NCBI GenBank assembly: GCA_019459055.1
Contig: JAIBEI010000014.1
Location: 1 to 64,000, forward strand
Length of the DNA stretch: 64,000 nt
Source: Thiobacillus sp.
GTDB lineage: Bacteria; Pseudomonadota; Gammaproteobacteria; Burkholderiales; Thiobacillaceae
Direction: 5' to 3'
Within the stretch, counting starts at the first letter, position 1; each line of letters opens with the position of its first letter. The translations under genes and the position numbers were made by a program. Below the pieces are notes generated by a model. That model did not search any database and was not told the origin of the DNA. It was given only the letters and a program-made list of their open reading frames with translations. This document shows, piece after piece, positions 20,646 to 29,417 of the stretch.

Positions 20646-22151
20646 ATGAACACCCTCGCAAGCTACGACGAACTCCCCTACGACAGCTTGCCGCTGCCCG
20701 AAACCCAGCCGGATTTTCTGGCGGCGGTGGCGCAGCTGCATGGCTTCGACGCGCCCGACCCAAGCCGTGCGCGCATCCTCGAACTCGGCTGCGCGCAGGG
20801 CGGCAACCTGATTCCGCTGGCGTGGCGCTGGCCCGACTGCGAATGCGTGGGGGTGGAGTTGTCGCGCGTGCAGGCGGACGCGGGCGCCGCTTTCGTCGAG
20901 GCGCTGGGGCTGCCCAACGTCCGCATCCTGCACGGCGATCTTGCCGCGCTGCAGGCCGACCTCGGCGAGTTCGACTTCATCATCGCGCACGGCGTGTTTT
21001 CCTGGGTGCCGCCCTCGGTGCAGCAGGCGCTGCTCGAGGTCTGCCGGCGCCATTTGTCGCCGCACGGCATCGCCTACGTCAGCTTCAACGTCGCGGCCGG
21101 CTGGGAAAAACTCCAGCCGCTGCGCGCTGCGCTGACCGGGCGCACCGCGGCCGATCTGCCGGCGCCGGCGCGCTTTCAACAGGCGCTGCGCGTGCTGGAC
21201 GAATTGCAAGCCGAATGGAGCGATCCTGCCCTGCTGAAGGAAATCGCCTATCTCAAATCGGCCGCGCCGTCCTACCTGTTCCACGAATACCTCGCCGAAT
21301 TCAACGCGCCGATGCGCTTCGGCGAATTTGCCGCGCAGCTGGATGCGCACGGCCTGCGCTACGTCGGCGAGGCCGGCCCGCGCAGCGCCGTGGTCGAGCT
21401 CGAAGACGCCTGGGGCATGGTCCCGGAAGGCATGGCCGGACGCTGGCTGGACGCCGAGGCGGCGCTCGACGAAGTGCTCGCCGTCCGCTTCCGTCGCGCG
21501 CTGATTGCGCGTGCCGACGCCCCCTGCGCGCGGCCGCCGCAGGCCGATGCCTTGAGCGCGCTGGCGTTTGATGCCGATCTGCGCTGCGACGAAGAAATCG
21601 ACCTGGAAACGGCCAGCGAGCAGCGCTTCATCAACCCCGCGGGTAACGCCTTTCCCATCGCGCAGCCCGCGATGAAGGCCGCCGCCGTGGCCCTGTCGGC
21701 CGCCTATCCCGGCTCGCTCGCATATTCGGACGTGCTGGCCGCCGCCCGGCAGATGCTGGCCGAATACGGGGTGGGCGGGGAGGTCGAGGAGGCTGCCTTC
21801 CGCGACGCCCTGTTCCCGCTGGTCATGGCCCACTGCGTGATGCCCACCGTGACGTCCGTTGCGTATGCGAACGCGCCGGGCGAGCGTCCCTGCGCGCATG
21901 GGCTGGCGCGGCAGCAGGCAAACGCGCCGAACTGGGTGGTGAGCGGCGCGCGCCAGGTGGCGATGGAACTGGACGCGCCGGGGCGCATCCTCCTCGGCAT
22001 GCTGGACGGTCGCCGCACCAGCGAGGAACTCGCGGCCGCCATGCGGCGGGCTCTGGTCACACAGGGGTTGGAGCTGCCGCGGGAAACCGTCGACGAACTG
22101 ACCCGGCAGCAACTGTGGCTGTTTGCGCGCCAGGGGCTGCTGCTGGCGTAA
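20646..22151 (+). CDS. SAM methyltransferase with regulatory domain
   Basis: A 501-residue protein. The N-terminal Rossmann methyltransferase has the SAM-binding motif ILELGCAQGGNLIPLA and motif FDFIIAHGVFSWVP. A middle segment (about 190-290) resembles the methyltransferase regulatory domain (PF10119), and an all-helical C-terminal region is of unknown role. The substrate is unknown. The ATG at 20646 gives MNTLASYDELPYDSLPLPET, a start typical of the family. It stands alone between rhlE and the convergent cbpM. Confidence 0.75.
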   Translation: MNTLASYDELPYDSLPLPETQPDFLAAVAQLHGFDAPDPSRARILELGCAQGGNLIPLAWRWPDCECVGVELSRVQADAGAAFVEALGLPNVRILHGDLAALQADLGEFDFIIAHGVFSWVPPSVQQALLEVCRRHLSPHGIAYVSFNVAAGWEKLQPLRAALTGRTAADLPAPARFQQALRVLDELQAEWSDPALLKEIAYLKSAAPSYLFHEYLAEFNAPMRFGEFAAQLDAHGLRYVGEAGPRSAVVELEDAWGMVPEGMAGRWLDAEAALDEVLAVRFRRALIARADAPCARPPQADALSALAFDADLRCDEEIDLETASEQRFINPAGNAFPIAQPAMKAAAVALSAAYPGSLAYSDVLAAARQMLAEYGVGGEVEEAAFRDALFPLVMAHCVMPTVTSVAYANAPGERPCAHGLARQQANAPNWVVSGARQVAMELDAPGRILLGMLDGRRTSEELAAAMRRALVTQGLELPRETVDELTRQQLWLFARQGLLLA

Positions 22152-22304
22152 ATCAGGGGTGCCGGCGATGGGGCGCTGGAGTTGATCGGGCTGGACGTCC
22201 GATCGCTTCAAAATGTCTCGTGGGTCGGACAGTGGCCAGGATCGCCGCCCGCAACAGGGTCTGCAGACGGTTGGCGGCGGCATAACGGTGCCCTGCGGCC
22301 ACGC

Positions 22305-22613
22305 TCAGGCCTCGCCGGCACGGCGCAGCCGTGCGCGCAGTGCGTCCATTTCTTCCAGCATGTCGGCCACCAAGGCGGCCAGCTCCGGCACGGCGTCGAA
22401 ATCGTACTCGATCTGGTGCATGCGCCGGGCCCGCAGCAGGCATGCTGAGGAGAAGCGCCACACGCCGGCCGCGCTCGCGGCGTGGGGGAACTCGCCCGCC
22501 TCGATGTGGGCCAGCAGCCATTGCGGCTCAACGGCACAGGCGGCGGCCACCTGTTCCAGGGTGAGCCAGGTCTCTTCCATGAAGCTGCCCGTCAAAACCT
22601 CGTCGTCGCGCAT
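22305..22613 (-). CDS. cbpM: Chaperone modulatory protein CbpM
   Basis: A 102-residue MerR-like helical protein of the CbpM family, which binds the J-domain co-chaperone CbpA and inhibits its action on DnaK and DNA. Features are the LTLEQVAAACAVEPQWLLAH helix-turn-helix-like start and the C-terminal helix MLEEMDALRARLRR. It begins 3 bp after the cbpA stop on the same strand, the usual cbpA-cbpM pairing. Confidence 0.88.
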   Translation of the reverse strand: MRDDEVLTGSFMEETWLTLEQVAAACAVEPQWLLAHIEAGEFPHAASAAGVWRFSSACLLRARRMHQIEYDFDAVPELAALVADMLEEMDALRARLRRAGEA

Positions 22614-22616
22614 CGC

Positions 22617-23543
22617 TTAATGCCCTCCGCGCGGATCGAATGCCAATTCCCGCGCCATGGTTTCATAGATTTCCCGCGCCCGTGGGGTATCGGCGGGCGG
22701 CACCGCGATCTGCACGGTGAGCAGCAGGTCCCCCGGCGGCTCGCCCGGGATGCCCTTGCCGCGCACCCGAAGCCGTTTGCCGCTCTGCGCCCCTTGCGGG
22801 ATGCGCACATTCACCGACCCGCCCGGCAGGTCGATCGGAATGAGCGCCCCCAGCGCCGCTTCCCAGGGCGCCACCGGCAAGGACAGGTGCAGGTCGCGCC
22901 CATCCACCCGGAAGCGGGGGTGGGGCTTGAAGTACACCGCCAGCAGCAGGTCGCCGGCGGGGTCGCCGCCCATGCCCGGCGCCCCCTGGCCGGCCAGCCG
23001 GATGATCTGGCCTTCGCGCACGCCCTTGGGTATTTTCACGTTCAGGGTGCGGGTTTCCAGCGTCGCCCGGCCGTGGACATCCATCTTCGGCACGCGCAGG
23101 CTGATCTGCCGGGTGGCGCCGGTGTAGGCATCGTCCAGGTCCAGCAGCACCTTGGCGTGGTGATCTTCGCCTTGGGCGCGAAAGCCGCCCCGCGCGCCGC
23201 CCATGCCGCCGAACATCTCGGCGAAAAAATCGGAGAAATCCGCTGCCCCGTGGGGCGGGGCGCCACGGGTGGAGAACTCGAAGCCGGCATCCCAGTCGGG
23301 CGGCGGCTGGAACGGCTGGCCCGGTTGATAGCCCTGCCCCAGCTGATCGTACGCAGCGCGCTTCTCCACGTCGGAGAGCACCGCGTAGGCCTCGTTGACC
23401 TCCCGTATGCGCAGCTCGGCCTGCGGCTCCTTGGAGACATCCGGATGGTACTTGCGCGCCAACTTGCGGAACGCTTTCTTGATCTCGTCCGCCGTGGCCT
23501 CCCGGGGCACCCCGAGGATCTGGTAGTAGTCCTTGAACTGCAT
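22617..23543 (-). CDS. cbpA: DnaJ-like co-chaperone CbpA
   Basis: A 308-residue class II J-protein. The J-domain (about 1-70) contains DYYQILGV and HPD in RKYHPDVSK. It is followed by a Gly/Phe-rich linker and two C-terminal substrate-binding beta domains ([22 protein letters not shown]), with no Cys-rich zinc finger, which distinguishes it from DnaJ. The ATG at 23543 follows AGGAAGG. It is transcribed divergently from hsp20 with cbpM downstream, which suggests joint heat-shock or stationary-phase control. Confidence 0.92.
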   Translation of the reverse strand: MQFKDYYQILGVPREATADEIKKAFRKLARKYHPDVSKEPQAELRIREVNEAYAVLSDVEKRAAYDQLGQGYQPGQPFQPPPDWDAGFEFSTRGAPPHGAADFSDFFAEMFGGMGGARGGFRAQGEDHHAKVLLDLDDAYTGATRQISLRVPKMDVHGRATLETRTLNVKIPKGVREGQIIRLAGQGAPGMGGDPAGDLLLAVYFKPHPRFRVDGRDLHLSLPVAPWEAALGALIPIDLPGGSVNVRIPQGAQSGKRLRVRGKGIPGEPPGDLLLTVQIAVPPADTPRAREIYETMARELAFDPRGGH

Positions 23544-23690
23544 GTACCTTCCTGACTGTGCGTATCGTGGCAGCTTGATCGGCGGGCGGCAGACGCGAGC
23601 GCCTAGAGATTGAAAACACGCCTTCAACGCCTACATTGAACAGGGCGTATCGCTCGCGGAGCCGGATCGCATTCAATAAGAGGATAGATC

Positions 23691-23822
23691 ATGAGCGGGA
23701 ACGTCGCCGTCCTCGAGCTGCCAAGGACGGGGCGGCATAGCGTCGCGCATCGTCGTTTCCGTCGAATGATCCAGGGTGTCCGCGCCTTGAACAATGCGCG
23801 GACGGGTCTAGGTTCTAGGTAG
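23691..23822 (+). CDS. Possible 43-residue protein upstream of hsp20
   Basis: An ORF of 43 codons with AGAGGA 6 nt before its ATG, ending in TAG 54 bp before the hsp20 start. The product (MSGNVAVLELPRTGRHSV... LGSR) is basic, Arg-rich and has no membrane segment. It could be a small stress protein or a leader read before hsp20. It could equally be chance, since the region is GC-rich. No homology is claimed. Confidence 0.4.
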   Translation: MSGNVAVLELPRTGRHSVAHRRFRRMIQGVRALNNARTGLGSR

Positions 23823-23876
23823 GCCGTTCGGCGGCTTGGGCTGTATTCAGAAATTTTGTTCGATAGGAGAAAAATC

Positions 23877-24323
23877 ATGGCCAACATCACCCGTCACGAT
23901 CCCTTCGGTCTTGCCCGCACCGATCCTTTTGCGGACATCGAGGACATGTTCAAGGGATTTTTCATGCGCCCCGTTCTGTTCGAAGGCAAGCCGCAGATGG
24001 AAATCAAAATGGACCTGAAGGAGGATGACAAGGCCTATACCGTTCACGCCGAGATCCCGGGTGTGAAGAAGGAAGAGATCCAGGTCAGCATCGACGGCAA
24101 CCGGGTTTCGATCAGCGCCGAAACCAAGACGGAGAAGGAGGAAAAAAAGGGCGAAAAGGTCCTGCGCTCCGAGCGCTACTACGGCAATGTGGCGCGCAGC
24201 TTCACCCTGGCGAACGATGTGGACGAAGCCAAGGCCAAAGCCAAGTACGCCGACGGCGTGCTGGAATTGACGCTGCCGAAAAAGGAAGGCGCCACCACGG
24301 TCAAGAAGCTTGCCGTCCAGTGA
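23877..24323 (+). CDS. Small heat-shock protein, Hsp20/alpha-crystallin
   Basis: A 148-residue holdase chaperone. The alpha-crystallin domain spans about 45-145 with the conserved A-x-x-x-x-G-V-L motif (KYADGVLELTLPKK). The N-terminal arm contains DPFADIEDMFKGFF. The ATG at 23877 has AGGAG 8 nt upstream; the frame is open to 23856 but that start lacks a site. A strong terminator follows 22 bp after the stop, so it is monocistronic (possibly with the 43-codon ORF ahead of it). Confidence 0.92.
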   Translation: MANITRHDPFGLARTDPFADIEDMFKGFFMRPVLFEGKPQMEIKMDLKEDDKAYTVHAEIPGVKKEEIQVSIDGNRVSISAETKTEKEEKKGEKVLRSERYYGNVARSFTLANDVDEAKAKAKYADGVLELTLPKKEGATTVKKLAVQ

Positions 24324-24344
24324 TTCTCCGCGACGCAGTCCAGG

Positions 24345-24374
24345 GCGGCGCCCGATGACAGGCGCCGCTTTTTT
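24345..24374 (+). terminator. Rho-independent terminator of hsp20
   Basis: The 8-bp stem GCGGCGCC / GGCGCCGC encloses an 8-nt loop and is followed directly by six T. Confidence 0.88.
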
Positions 24375-24673
24375 GATTCTGCCCACCCGATAAACATGGC
24401 CGCAGTCTTCCGTCGAGACGGTTGACGCCGGTACGGTGCCGGTTTGTTTCGCCATCGCGAGGCCCGTATGGCCGTGGCATACGACTCCTCACGTGCTTAA
24501 GCACTTGGCGCTGGGTATTCTGGATTGCTTCCCGCGCTGTGCTCCAGTCGCAATGACCAATGACAAGGGATACATCATTTCCTTGAAACATATTGGATTC
24601 CTCCGTAATCCGAGCCTTTGCCCTACCTCTTTTGCTTGATCGTCCTTCAGGAAAGCAAAGACGGGCGGCCGTA
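24375..24673. other. Intergenic region between hsp20 and copS
   Basis: About 300 bp with no credible gene. It holds a perfect 12-bp palindrome GTGCTTAAGCAC (24493-24504) and the REP-like half-element at 24518-24562. Both flanking genes end here (convergent), so it contains no promoter for either. Confidence 0.6.
24518..24562. repeat. REP-like half-element
   Basis: TTCTGGATTGCTTCCCGC...GTCGCAATGAC shares the CTGGATTGCTTC and G-CAATGA signatures with the element at 20501-20575, and would be its right-hand arm. It lies in the convergent hsp20/copS interval. Confidence 0.45.
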
Positions 24674-26068
24674 TCATTCCTCCACCGCAGGCAAGGTGAG
24701 CTGAAATCGGGTCGTTTGGTCAGCGGACGTCACGGTAATTGAGCCACCATGTGCCTCAACGATGGATTTGACGATGGCAAGCCCCAGTCCGGCACCATCT
24801 CCATTGCGCTGACGCGATGGGTCGACGCGGTAGAAGCGGTCGAACAGTCTGGGGAGGTGTTCTGCCGGTATTTCAGTGCCCGGGTTCTCGACGGAAACAG
24901 TGGCTTTACCCATGTGCATGGCCAGGGATACCAGCACGCTATGGCCTTGGGGGGTGTGCCGGATGGCGTTCGATATGAGATTGCTGAGCGCGCGTTGCAA
25001 CATCAGCCGGTCGCCGCAGACGGTAGCTGATCCTGTCTGGGTCAGCGAAACGGCGCGCTCTTCCGCCCAAGCCTCAAAATAATCGAACAAATCTTGTATT
25101 TCATGAGACAGATCGACTTTCTCCAGACCCGGTTTGAGCAGGGGGTTATCGGTCTGGGCAAGGTAGAGCATGTCGCCAACCATCTGGGCCATGCGTTCAT
25201 ATTCCTCCAGGCTGGAGTAGAGAACTTCCTTGTATTCGTCCTTGCTACGTGCGCTGGAAAGCGCCACCTGGGTCTGGGTCATGAGGCTGGATATCGGGGT
25301 GCGCAGTTCGTGCGCAATGTCGGAAGAGAACTCGGAGAGCCGCCGGAAGGAATCGTCCAGGCGGGCCAGCATGGCGTTGAAGGCGGCCGCCAGGGGCTTG
25401 AGTTCCTTCGGCAGGCCTGTAGCCGGCAGGCGGTTTGCCAGGCGTTCTGCGGAAATGCCGGCCACCATGTGGGTGACCTGACGCAAGGGAGAAAGTCCCC
25501 AGCGGGTGGCCATCCAGCCCAGGCCGGCGGTGGCCAGGGCGGCCAAGGCGATGGCGAGGGCCAGCACCCAACGGAACGTGTTCATGAAGAGTATGTGGTG
25601 CTCGATGTTCAGCGCCACAGCCACGGTGTATGGCCTGCCATTGCCCGTGGCCATCGATATGGCCATTCCACGGTAGCTTATCCCGGATTGCATCCATTGC
25701 TGCAAAGTGCCGGTGGTACACCCGGCTGGCTGGCTTTGGCAGGCTTGCAGCAGCGTGTGGGGGAAATCAGCGTTCGGGGTGGCGAACCAGATATCGCCCG
25801 TTGCATCCGTCACCACCACCGCAAGACCATGATGGCCGACTAGGGCATCATCCAGTTGCTGGGGCAGAAGATCCAGTTCTGTCTGACTATAGGCGTGCTT
25901 GAATAAATTCTGGATGAGCTCCAGTTTGCCGTTGAGCTCGTGTCGATCCCCCTGCTTGAAATGGGCATCCACCACTTGCGTCAAGAAATAGCCCGTCGTC
26001 AGCAGGACCAGGGAAGCGGACACTGCGAAAAGCAGGCTGATCCGTGCAGTCAGCGACAAGGGCTTCAT
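24674..26068 (-). CDS. copS: Copper sensor histidine kinase
   Basis: A 464-residue kinase of the heavy-metal sensor (CusS/CopS) family. It has TM1 (about 12-32), a periplasmic sensor of about 135 residues, TM2 (about 168-188), HAMP, HisKA with the phospho-His in [16 protein letters not shown], and HATPase_c ([32 protein letters not shown]). The gene overlaps copR by 4 bp and is read leftward, away from the copper genes it probably controls. The copper assignment comes from the divergent cupredoxin/CusF/ATPase cluster. Confidence 0.9.
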   Translation of the reverse strand: MKPLSLTARISLLFAVSASLVLLTTGYFLTQVVDAHFKQGDRHELNGKLELIQNLFKHAYSQTELDLLPQQLDDALVGHHGLAVVVTDATGDIWFATPNADFPHTLLQACQSQPAGCTTGTLQQWMQSGISYRGMAISMATGNGRPYTVAVALNIEHHILFMNTFRWVLALAIALAALATAGLGWMATRWGLSPLRQVTHMVAGISAERLANRLPATGLPKELKPLAAAFNAMLARLDDSFRRLSEFSSDIAHELRTPISSLMTQTQVALSSARSKDEYKEVLYSSLEEYERMAQMVGDMLYLAQTDNPLLKPGLEKVDLSHEIQDLFDYFEAWAEERAVSLTQTGSATVCGDRLMLQRALSNLISNAIRHTPQGHSVLVSLAMHMGKATVSVENPGTEIPAEHLPRLFDRFYRVDPSRQRNGDGAGLGLAIVKSIVEAHGGSITVTSADQTTRFQLTLPAVEE

Positions 26069-26757
26069 GGCGTCGAGTCCTCAGGGAAGGTTTCCAGCAC
26101 GTAACCCATCCCCCGCACGGTGTGGATGAGCTTGGACTCAAAGCCTTCGTCGATCTTCATCCGCAGCCGGCGCACCGCCACATCGATGACGTTGGTATCA
26201 GAGTCGAAATTCATGTCCCAGACCTGTGAGGCGATCAGGCTGCGCGGCAGCACTTCTCCCTTGCGGCGCAGAAACAGTTCCAGCAAAGCGAATTCCTTCG
26301 CCGTGAGTTCGATCTTGCGTCCCGCCCGCTTGGCGCGGCGCCGCAGCAAGTCCAATTCCAGATCGGCCGCCTTGAGGACAGCGGACTCCAGGCCGCCATA
26401 TCCGCGGCGTACCAGGCTGCGCACCCGGGCCAGCAGTTCGGCAAAGGCGAAGGGCTTCACCAGATAATCGTCGGCCCCCAGTTCCAGCCCCTTGACCCGG
26501 TCCTCCACCTGGTCGCGCGCTGTCAGAAACAGCACCGGCATGTCGACCCCGGCCAGGCGCACGCCTTCCAGGACTTGCCAGCCATTGATGCCAGGCAGCA
26601 TCACGTCCAGGATCATCAGATCGTAGTGCTCCGTCTTGGCGAGTTCCAGGCCGTCCCATCCGTCGCGCGCCAGGTCCGTGACGAAACCGGCCTCGCTTAG
26701 ACCCTGCTTCAGATAGTCGCCCGTTTTGGGCTCGTCTTCGACGATCAGGATTTTCAT
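26065..26757 (-). CDS. copR: Copper response regulator, OmpR family
   Basis: A 230-residue regulator. The receiver has acceptor Asp51 ([15 protein letters not shown]) and the conserved Lys (LVKPF). The winged-helix DNA-binding domain (about 130-225) reads [25 protein letters not shown]...[15 protein letters not shown], as in CopR, CusR and PcoR. The ATG at 26757 gives [16 protein letters not shown]. It is the first gene of copRS and faces away from the cupredoxin gene. A perfect palindrome suited to an OmpR-type metal regulator lies 40 bp upstream. Confidence 0.92.
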   Translation of the reverse strand: MKILIVEDEPKTGDYLKQGLSEAGFVTDLARDGWDGLELAKTEHYDLMILDVMLPGINGWQVLEGVRLAGVDMPVLFLTARDQVEDRVKGLELGADDYLVKPFAFAELLARVRSLVRRGYGGLESAVLKAADLELDLLRRRAKRAGRKIELTAKEFALLELFLRRKGEVLPRSLIASQVWDMNFDSDTNVIDVAVRRLRMKIDEGFESKLIHTVRGMGYVLETFPEDSTP

Positions 26758-27137
26758 GGTGACATCCTGCCACAACTCGCATTTAGGGATGCTCGCATTA
26801 CAGATTTGTAATCCCCTCGTCAGCTTGGTGTTGGGCGCGCCTCTGCAGGATGCCCATATGCTGCGGTGCCCCGTGCACCCAGCGCATGTTGCGCATTGGG
26901 TTTCATTTCTTGCGAGGAAATTATGGGTTCATTTTATGGTGGGTCGTGGTCGGCCAAATGGGCAATACCCGTCGGACCGGCTCTGAGTGCTTCGCTAGGC
27001 TCGCCCAGGAAAACGCTGGCGCAGCCGCTCACGACGTGCCCACCATGATCGGCGTGGACCAAGAAGTTGAAGTGCAGGTACGTAAACCCACGGGCCACTC
27101 CGGCCATTGATCTTTTGACCCACTGAAAGGAAGTCTC
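26758..27137. other. Divergent copR/copI intergenic region
   Basis: 380 bp between the divergent copR and the cupredoxin gene. It holds the CopR-like palindrome at 26797-26812. The remainder has open frames of up to 86 codons in several frames, but none has a recognisable product, so I treat it as promoter and untranslated leader, possibly with remnants of a lost gene. Confidence 0.55.
26797..26812. promoter_or_regulatory. Probable CopR operator (copper box)
   Basis: ATTACA-GATT-TGTAAT is a perfect 6-bp inverted repeat with a 4-bp spacer. It lies between copR and the first gene of the rightward copper set, where OmpR-family heavy-metal regulators bind. TGTAATCC continues into GTCAG-TTG, a combination that partly recurs at 28153. 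Confidence 0.65.
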
Positions 27138-27677
27138 ATGAAACTCAAGTCCCTCATCGCCGCACTCTCAACGGCATTGATTGCCCAGGCTGCCTTTGCC
27201 GCCGGTGACCATGCCGGTGGCCATCACGGCGACTCCAATGCCATCGGGCAAGCCGGCAATGCCGCCAAGGTGACGCGCACGATCGCTGTGGACATGACCG
27301 ATGCCATGCGCTTCACACCTGCTGACATCGTTGTCGAACAGGGTGAAACCATCAGGTTGGTGGTCAAGAACACCGGCAAACTTAAGCATGAAATGGTCTT
27401 GGGTACTGAGGAGGAATTGAAAGAGCACTACGAGGTGATGAAAAAATACCCCGAGATGGAACACGCTGATGAAAATCAAGTCACCGTCGCACCGGGGAAA
27501 TCCGGTGAAATCATCTGGCAATTCACCCAGGCCGGGAAGGTGAATTTTGCGTGCCTGCAACCGGGTCACTACGACGCTGGCATGAAGGGCGCTGTGGCTG
27601 TGAGCGAAAAAGTCGTGGCAGGCGATGCTCACACCATGCACAAGCACACCACAGTTCAAACCAAGGATCAACCATGA
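27138..27677 (+). CDS. copI: Periplasmic cupredoxin, CopI-like
   Basis: A 179-residue secreted cupredoxin. A signal peptide (cleavage AFA/AGDH, about residue 22) leads into a His-rich stretch (GDHAGGHHGDSN), then a plastocyanin-like fold. Candidate type 1 copper ligands are the His in KLKHEMVL and the Cys, His and Met in ACLQPGHYDAGMKG. The C-terminus adds more His (HTMHKHTT). CopI proteins confer periplasmic copper tolerance. It is the first gene of the rightward copper operon, and its stop overlaps the next ATG. The gene symbol is by family resemblance. Confidence 0.82.
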   Translation: MKLKSLIAALSTALIAQAAFAAGDHAGGHHGDSNAIGQAGNAAKVTRTIAVDMTDAMRFTPADIVVEQGETIRLVVKNTGKLKHEMVLGTEEELKEHYEVMKKYPEMEHADENQVTVAPGKSGEIIWQFTQAGKVNFACLQPGHYDAGMKGAVAVSEKVVAGDAHTMHKHTTVQTKDQP

Positions 27678-28009
27678 AAACTTCACAATTTCTTCCCATC
27701 GCGTTGCTGGCTACTGCTGCAGTATTTTCAGTAACCACACATGCCCAGGAAAAACCAGCGACTGCGCAAGCAAGCATGCCAACCGCCGATATGTCAGACG
27801 GCGAAATCCGCAAGATCAATAAAGACTCCCAAAAAATCACCATCAAACATGGTGAAATCAAGAACCTTGATATGCCGGGCATGACCATGGTGTTTCAGGT
27901 CAAGGATTCCGCCATGCTTGAAAAGGTGAAAGTGGGGGACAAGGTGAAATTTATTGCCGAAAAATCTGGGGGTGCGCTTGTCGTGACCGATATTCAGCCC
28001 GTCAAATAA
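27674..28009 (+). CDS. CusF-like periplasmic copper chaperone
   Basis: A 111-residue secreted OB-fold protein of the CusF family. A signal peptide of about 24 residues ends at THAQ. The binding loop is [16 protein letters not shown]. His and the two Met at +11 and +13 align with CusF His36, Met47 and Met49, but the position of the copper-capping Trp44 is Met. It overlaps the cupredoxin stop codon (ATGA). It probably ferries Cu(I) to an efflux system; the nearest CusB homologue is some 18 kb away. Confidence 0.85.
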   Translation: MKTSQFLPIALLATAAVFSVTTHAQEKPATAQASMPTADMSDGEIRKINKDSQKITIKHGEIKNLDMPGMTMVFQVKDSAMLEKVKVGDKVKFIAEKSGGALVVTDIQPVK

Positions 28010-28152
28010 ATTGGACTTGCAGCCTGGCACGGGCAGACCGGCGGTGAAAGCCTCAACCCGGCCGATGTTTCAACGCTTTCAATAATCCAATGAGCATTCC
28101 CCCAAAGGCCAAGGTTTTTTGGAGCACCAATACCGGCCGAAGATGACGCATA

Positions 28153-28176
28153 TGTAATCCATCTGTCAGGTTGATG
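28153..28176 (+). promoter_or_regulatory. Partial CopR-box-like motif
   Basis: TGTAATCC-N4-GTCAG-N-TTG-N-TG matches the right half and flank of the palindrome at 26797 (TGTAATCC-N4-GTCAG-N-TTG-N-TG). It stands upstream of the decayed DUF411 gene and the Met-rich gene and may give them their own copper-dependent start. The left half-palindrome is not conserved. Confidence 0.45.
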
Positions 28177-28225
28177 TGGCAAACCTCATTCCATACTGAT
28201 CCCAATCGTGAATATAAGACCTCGT

Positions 28226-28400
28226 ATGAAAACGTTGTTGCCACTCTTCTCGCCGGCAGTCTTACCCAAGCGTCTTGGGCTGACAATGTGGCGCAACACA
28301 AAGCTCGTCTTGGCGTGCCACCCGGTTACGGCTCCTGCGATGCCGCAGAAGTCGACGGGTATGTGATCGAAGGTCACGTCCCAGCCAGGGAAATCGTTTG
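28226..28400 (+). pseudogene. DUF411 metal-binding protein remnant
   Basis: The ATG at 28226 begins a signal-like MKTLLPLFS. The signal peptide continues in another frame (AGSLTQASWAD), which leads directly into KARLGVPPGYGSC and VDGYVIEGHVPAREI. These last match the C-terminal half of DUF411 proteins, which often accompany copper and silver genes. The middle, including the family's CGCC metal site, is missing, and the tail after VPAREI diverges. This is internal deletion plus frameshift: a dead gene. Confidence 0.65.
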
Positions 28401-28488
28401 GGCCGATCCCCACCATCCATGGTTTTTCGCGTCCTGCTCGAAGTCGTTAAACAGTAATGTTCATTTACCCCACGTAAAGGAGTTAACC

Positions 28489-28965
28489 ATGAAACACCAC
28501 ACACTATTTGCCACCCTGATGCTGTCCGCTCTGGCTATGCAGCCTGTACTCGCCGTTGACGCGCACCACCCTGATCAAAAAGTCGGTTCGGCAGCGCCCG
28601 CTGCAGATCAGACGATCCAGAAAATGCAGGCCAACACCAAGCGAATGCAAAGTCAACTTGAACAGATGGCCAGGTCCAAGGACCCGGCCCAGCGCCAGAA
28701 ACTGATGCAGGAGCATATGCAGACCATGCAGGAAAACATGATGGCGGGGAAAAGCATGACGGGCGGAATGATGGACTGTCCGATGATGAAAGACGGAATG
28801 ATGGGAGGCGGCATGGGCATGATGGGTGGCATGGGCGCCTCGGGCGGCGACGACATGATGGCCAAGCGCTTGGAGATGATGGAAAAACGCATCGACATGA
28901 TGCAGATGATGATGCAAACGAATATGGGTAATCCCCAGGGCGGCCCAGGGAATCCGGCCAAGTGA
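28489..28965 (+). CDS. Secreted Met-rich, probable copper-binding protein
   Basis: A 158-residue protein with signal peptide (cleavage near VLA/VDAHH, residue 22). The mature part has a helical segment (QKMQANTKRMQSQLEQMARS) and then a long Met/Gly-rich region (MMDCPMMKDGMMGGGMGMMG) and helices with repeated MM and MEK. Nearly a quarter of the mature residues are Met, a typical Cu(I) sponge composition. AAAGGAG lies 6 nt before the ATG at 28489; the open frame upstream is DUF411 remnant. It is not a member of a family I can name with certainty. Confidence 0.72.
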   Translation: MKHHTLFATLMLSALAMQPVLAVDAHHPDQKVGSAAPAADQTIQKMQANTKRMQSQLEQMARSKDPAQRQKLMQEHMQTMQENMMAGKSMTGGMMDCPMMKDGMMGGGMGMMGGMGASGGDDMMAKRLEMMEKRIDMMQMMMQTNMGNPQGGPGNPAK

Positions 28966-29023
28966 TGGCCATCGCGACAGCAATCGCCGTCGCGTTTACT
29001 TAACTGAAGAGAAGGAACAAATC

Positions 29024-29176
29024 ATGAAGACCGCTATTGCATTCACTACCTTGGCTCTGCTGGTTGCACCGGCCTGGGCTTCCGATCAAGACAGCAACCC
29101 CGACCTGACACAGGGCATTATCAACGTGCATGACACGCATTTCCCTCATGTGTCCGGAGACAGCCATGAACCGTAA
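29024..29176 (+). CDS. Short secreted His-rich protein
   Basis: A 50-residue ORF with AAGGA 7 nt before the ATG. MKTAIAFTTLALLVAPAWA is a clean signal peptide. The 31-residue mature peptide (SDQDSNPDLTQGI... GDSHEP) carries four His and six Asp/Glu. It sits 58 bp after the Met-rich gene on the same strand, so a metal-related periplasmic role is likely but inferred. No family recognised. Confidence 0.6.
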   Translation: MKTAIAFTTLALLVAPAWASDQDSNPDLTQGIINVHDTHFPHVSGDSHEP

Positions 29177-29417
29177 AGAGGAAGTGGCGACAGCTACGGC
29201 TTGGTTTTGCTTGATGGCCAACCAACCGGGCATGTGCCCCATAAGCGGGGGGATGATAGCCATAGGACCAATGAGGTGTGGCCTACTCAATGAAAACTCG
29301 AGGCCAACATTTGGAGTCGACGATGTAGTCGCTGACGGCTTGGTATCAATTGGGTTGCCACCTTGGCGCGTCGCGCTTTTCGTGATGTGCACTTCAACAT
29401 GACATGGAGGTGGAAAA

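Noticed and set aside
23780-23870. Possible sigma-32 promoter for hsp20 (CTTGAAC at 23786)
   Set aside because: No convincing CCCCAT-type -10 follows at 13-15 bp. Heat-shock control is likely from the gene family, but the site is not shown.
24493-24504. GTGCTTAAGCAC as an operator
   Set aside because: The palindrome is perfect but lies between two convergent gene ends, where no promoter is expected.
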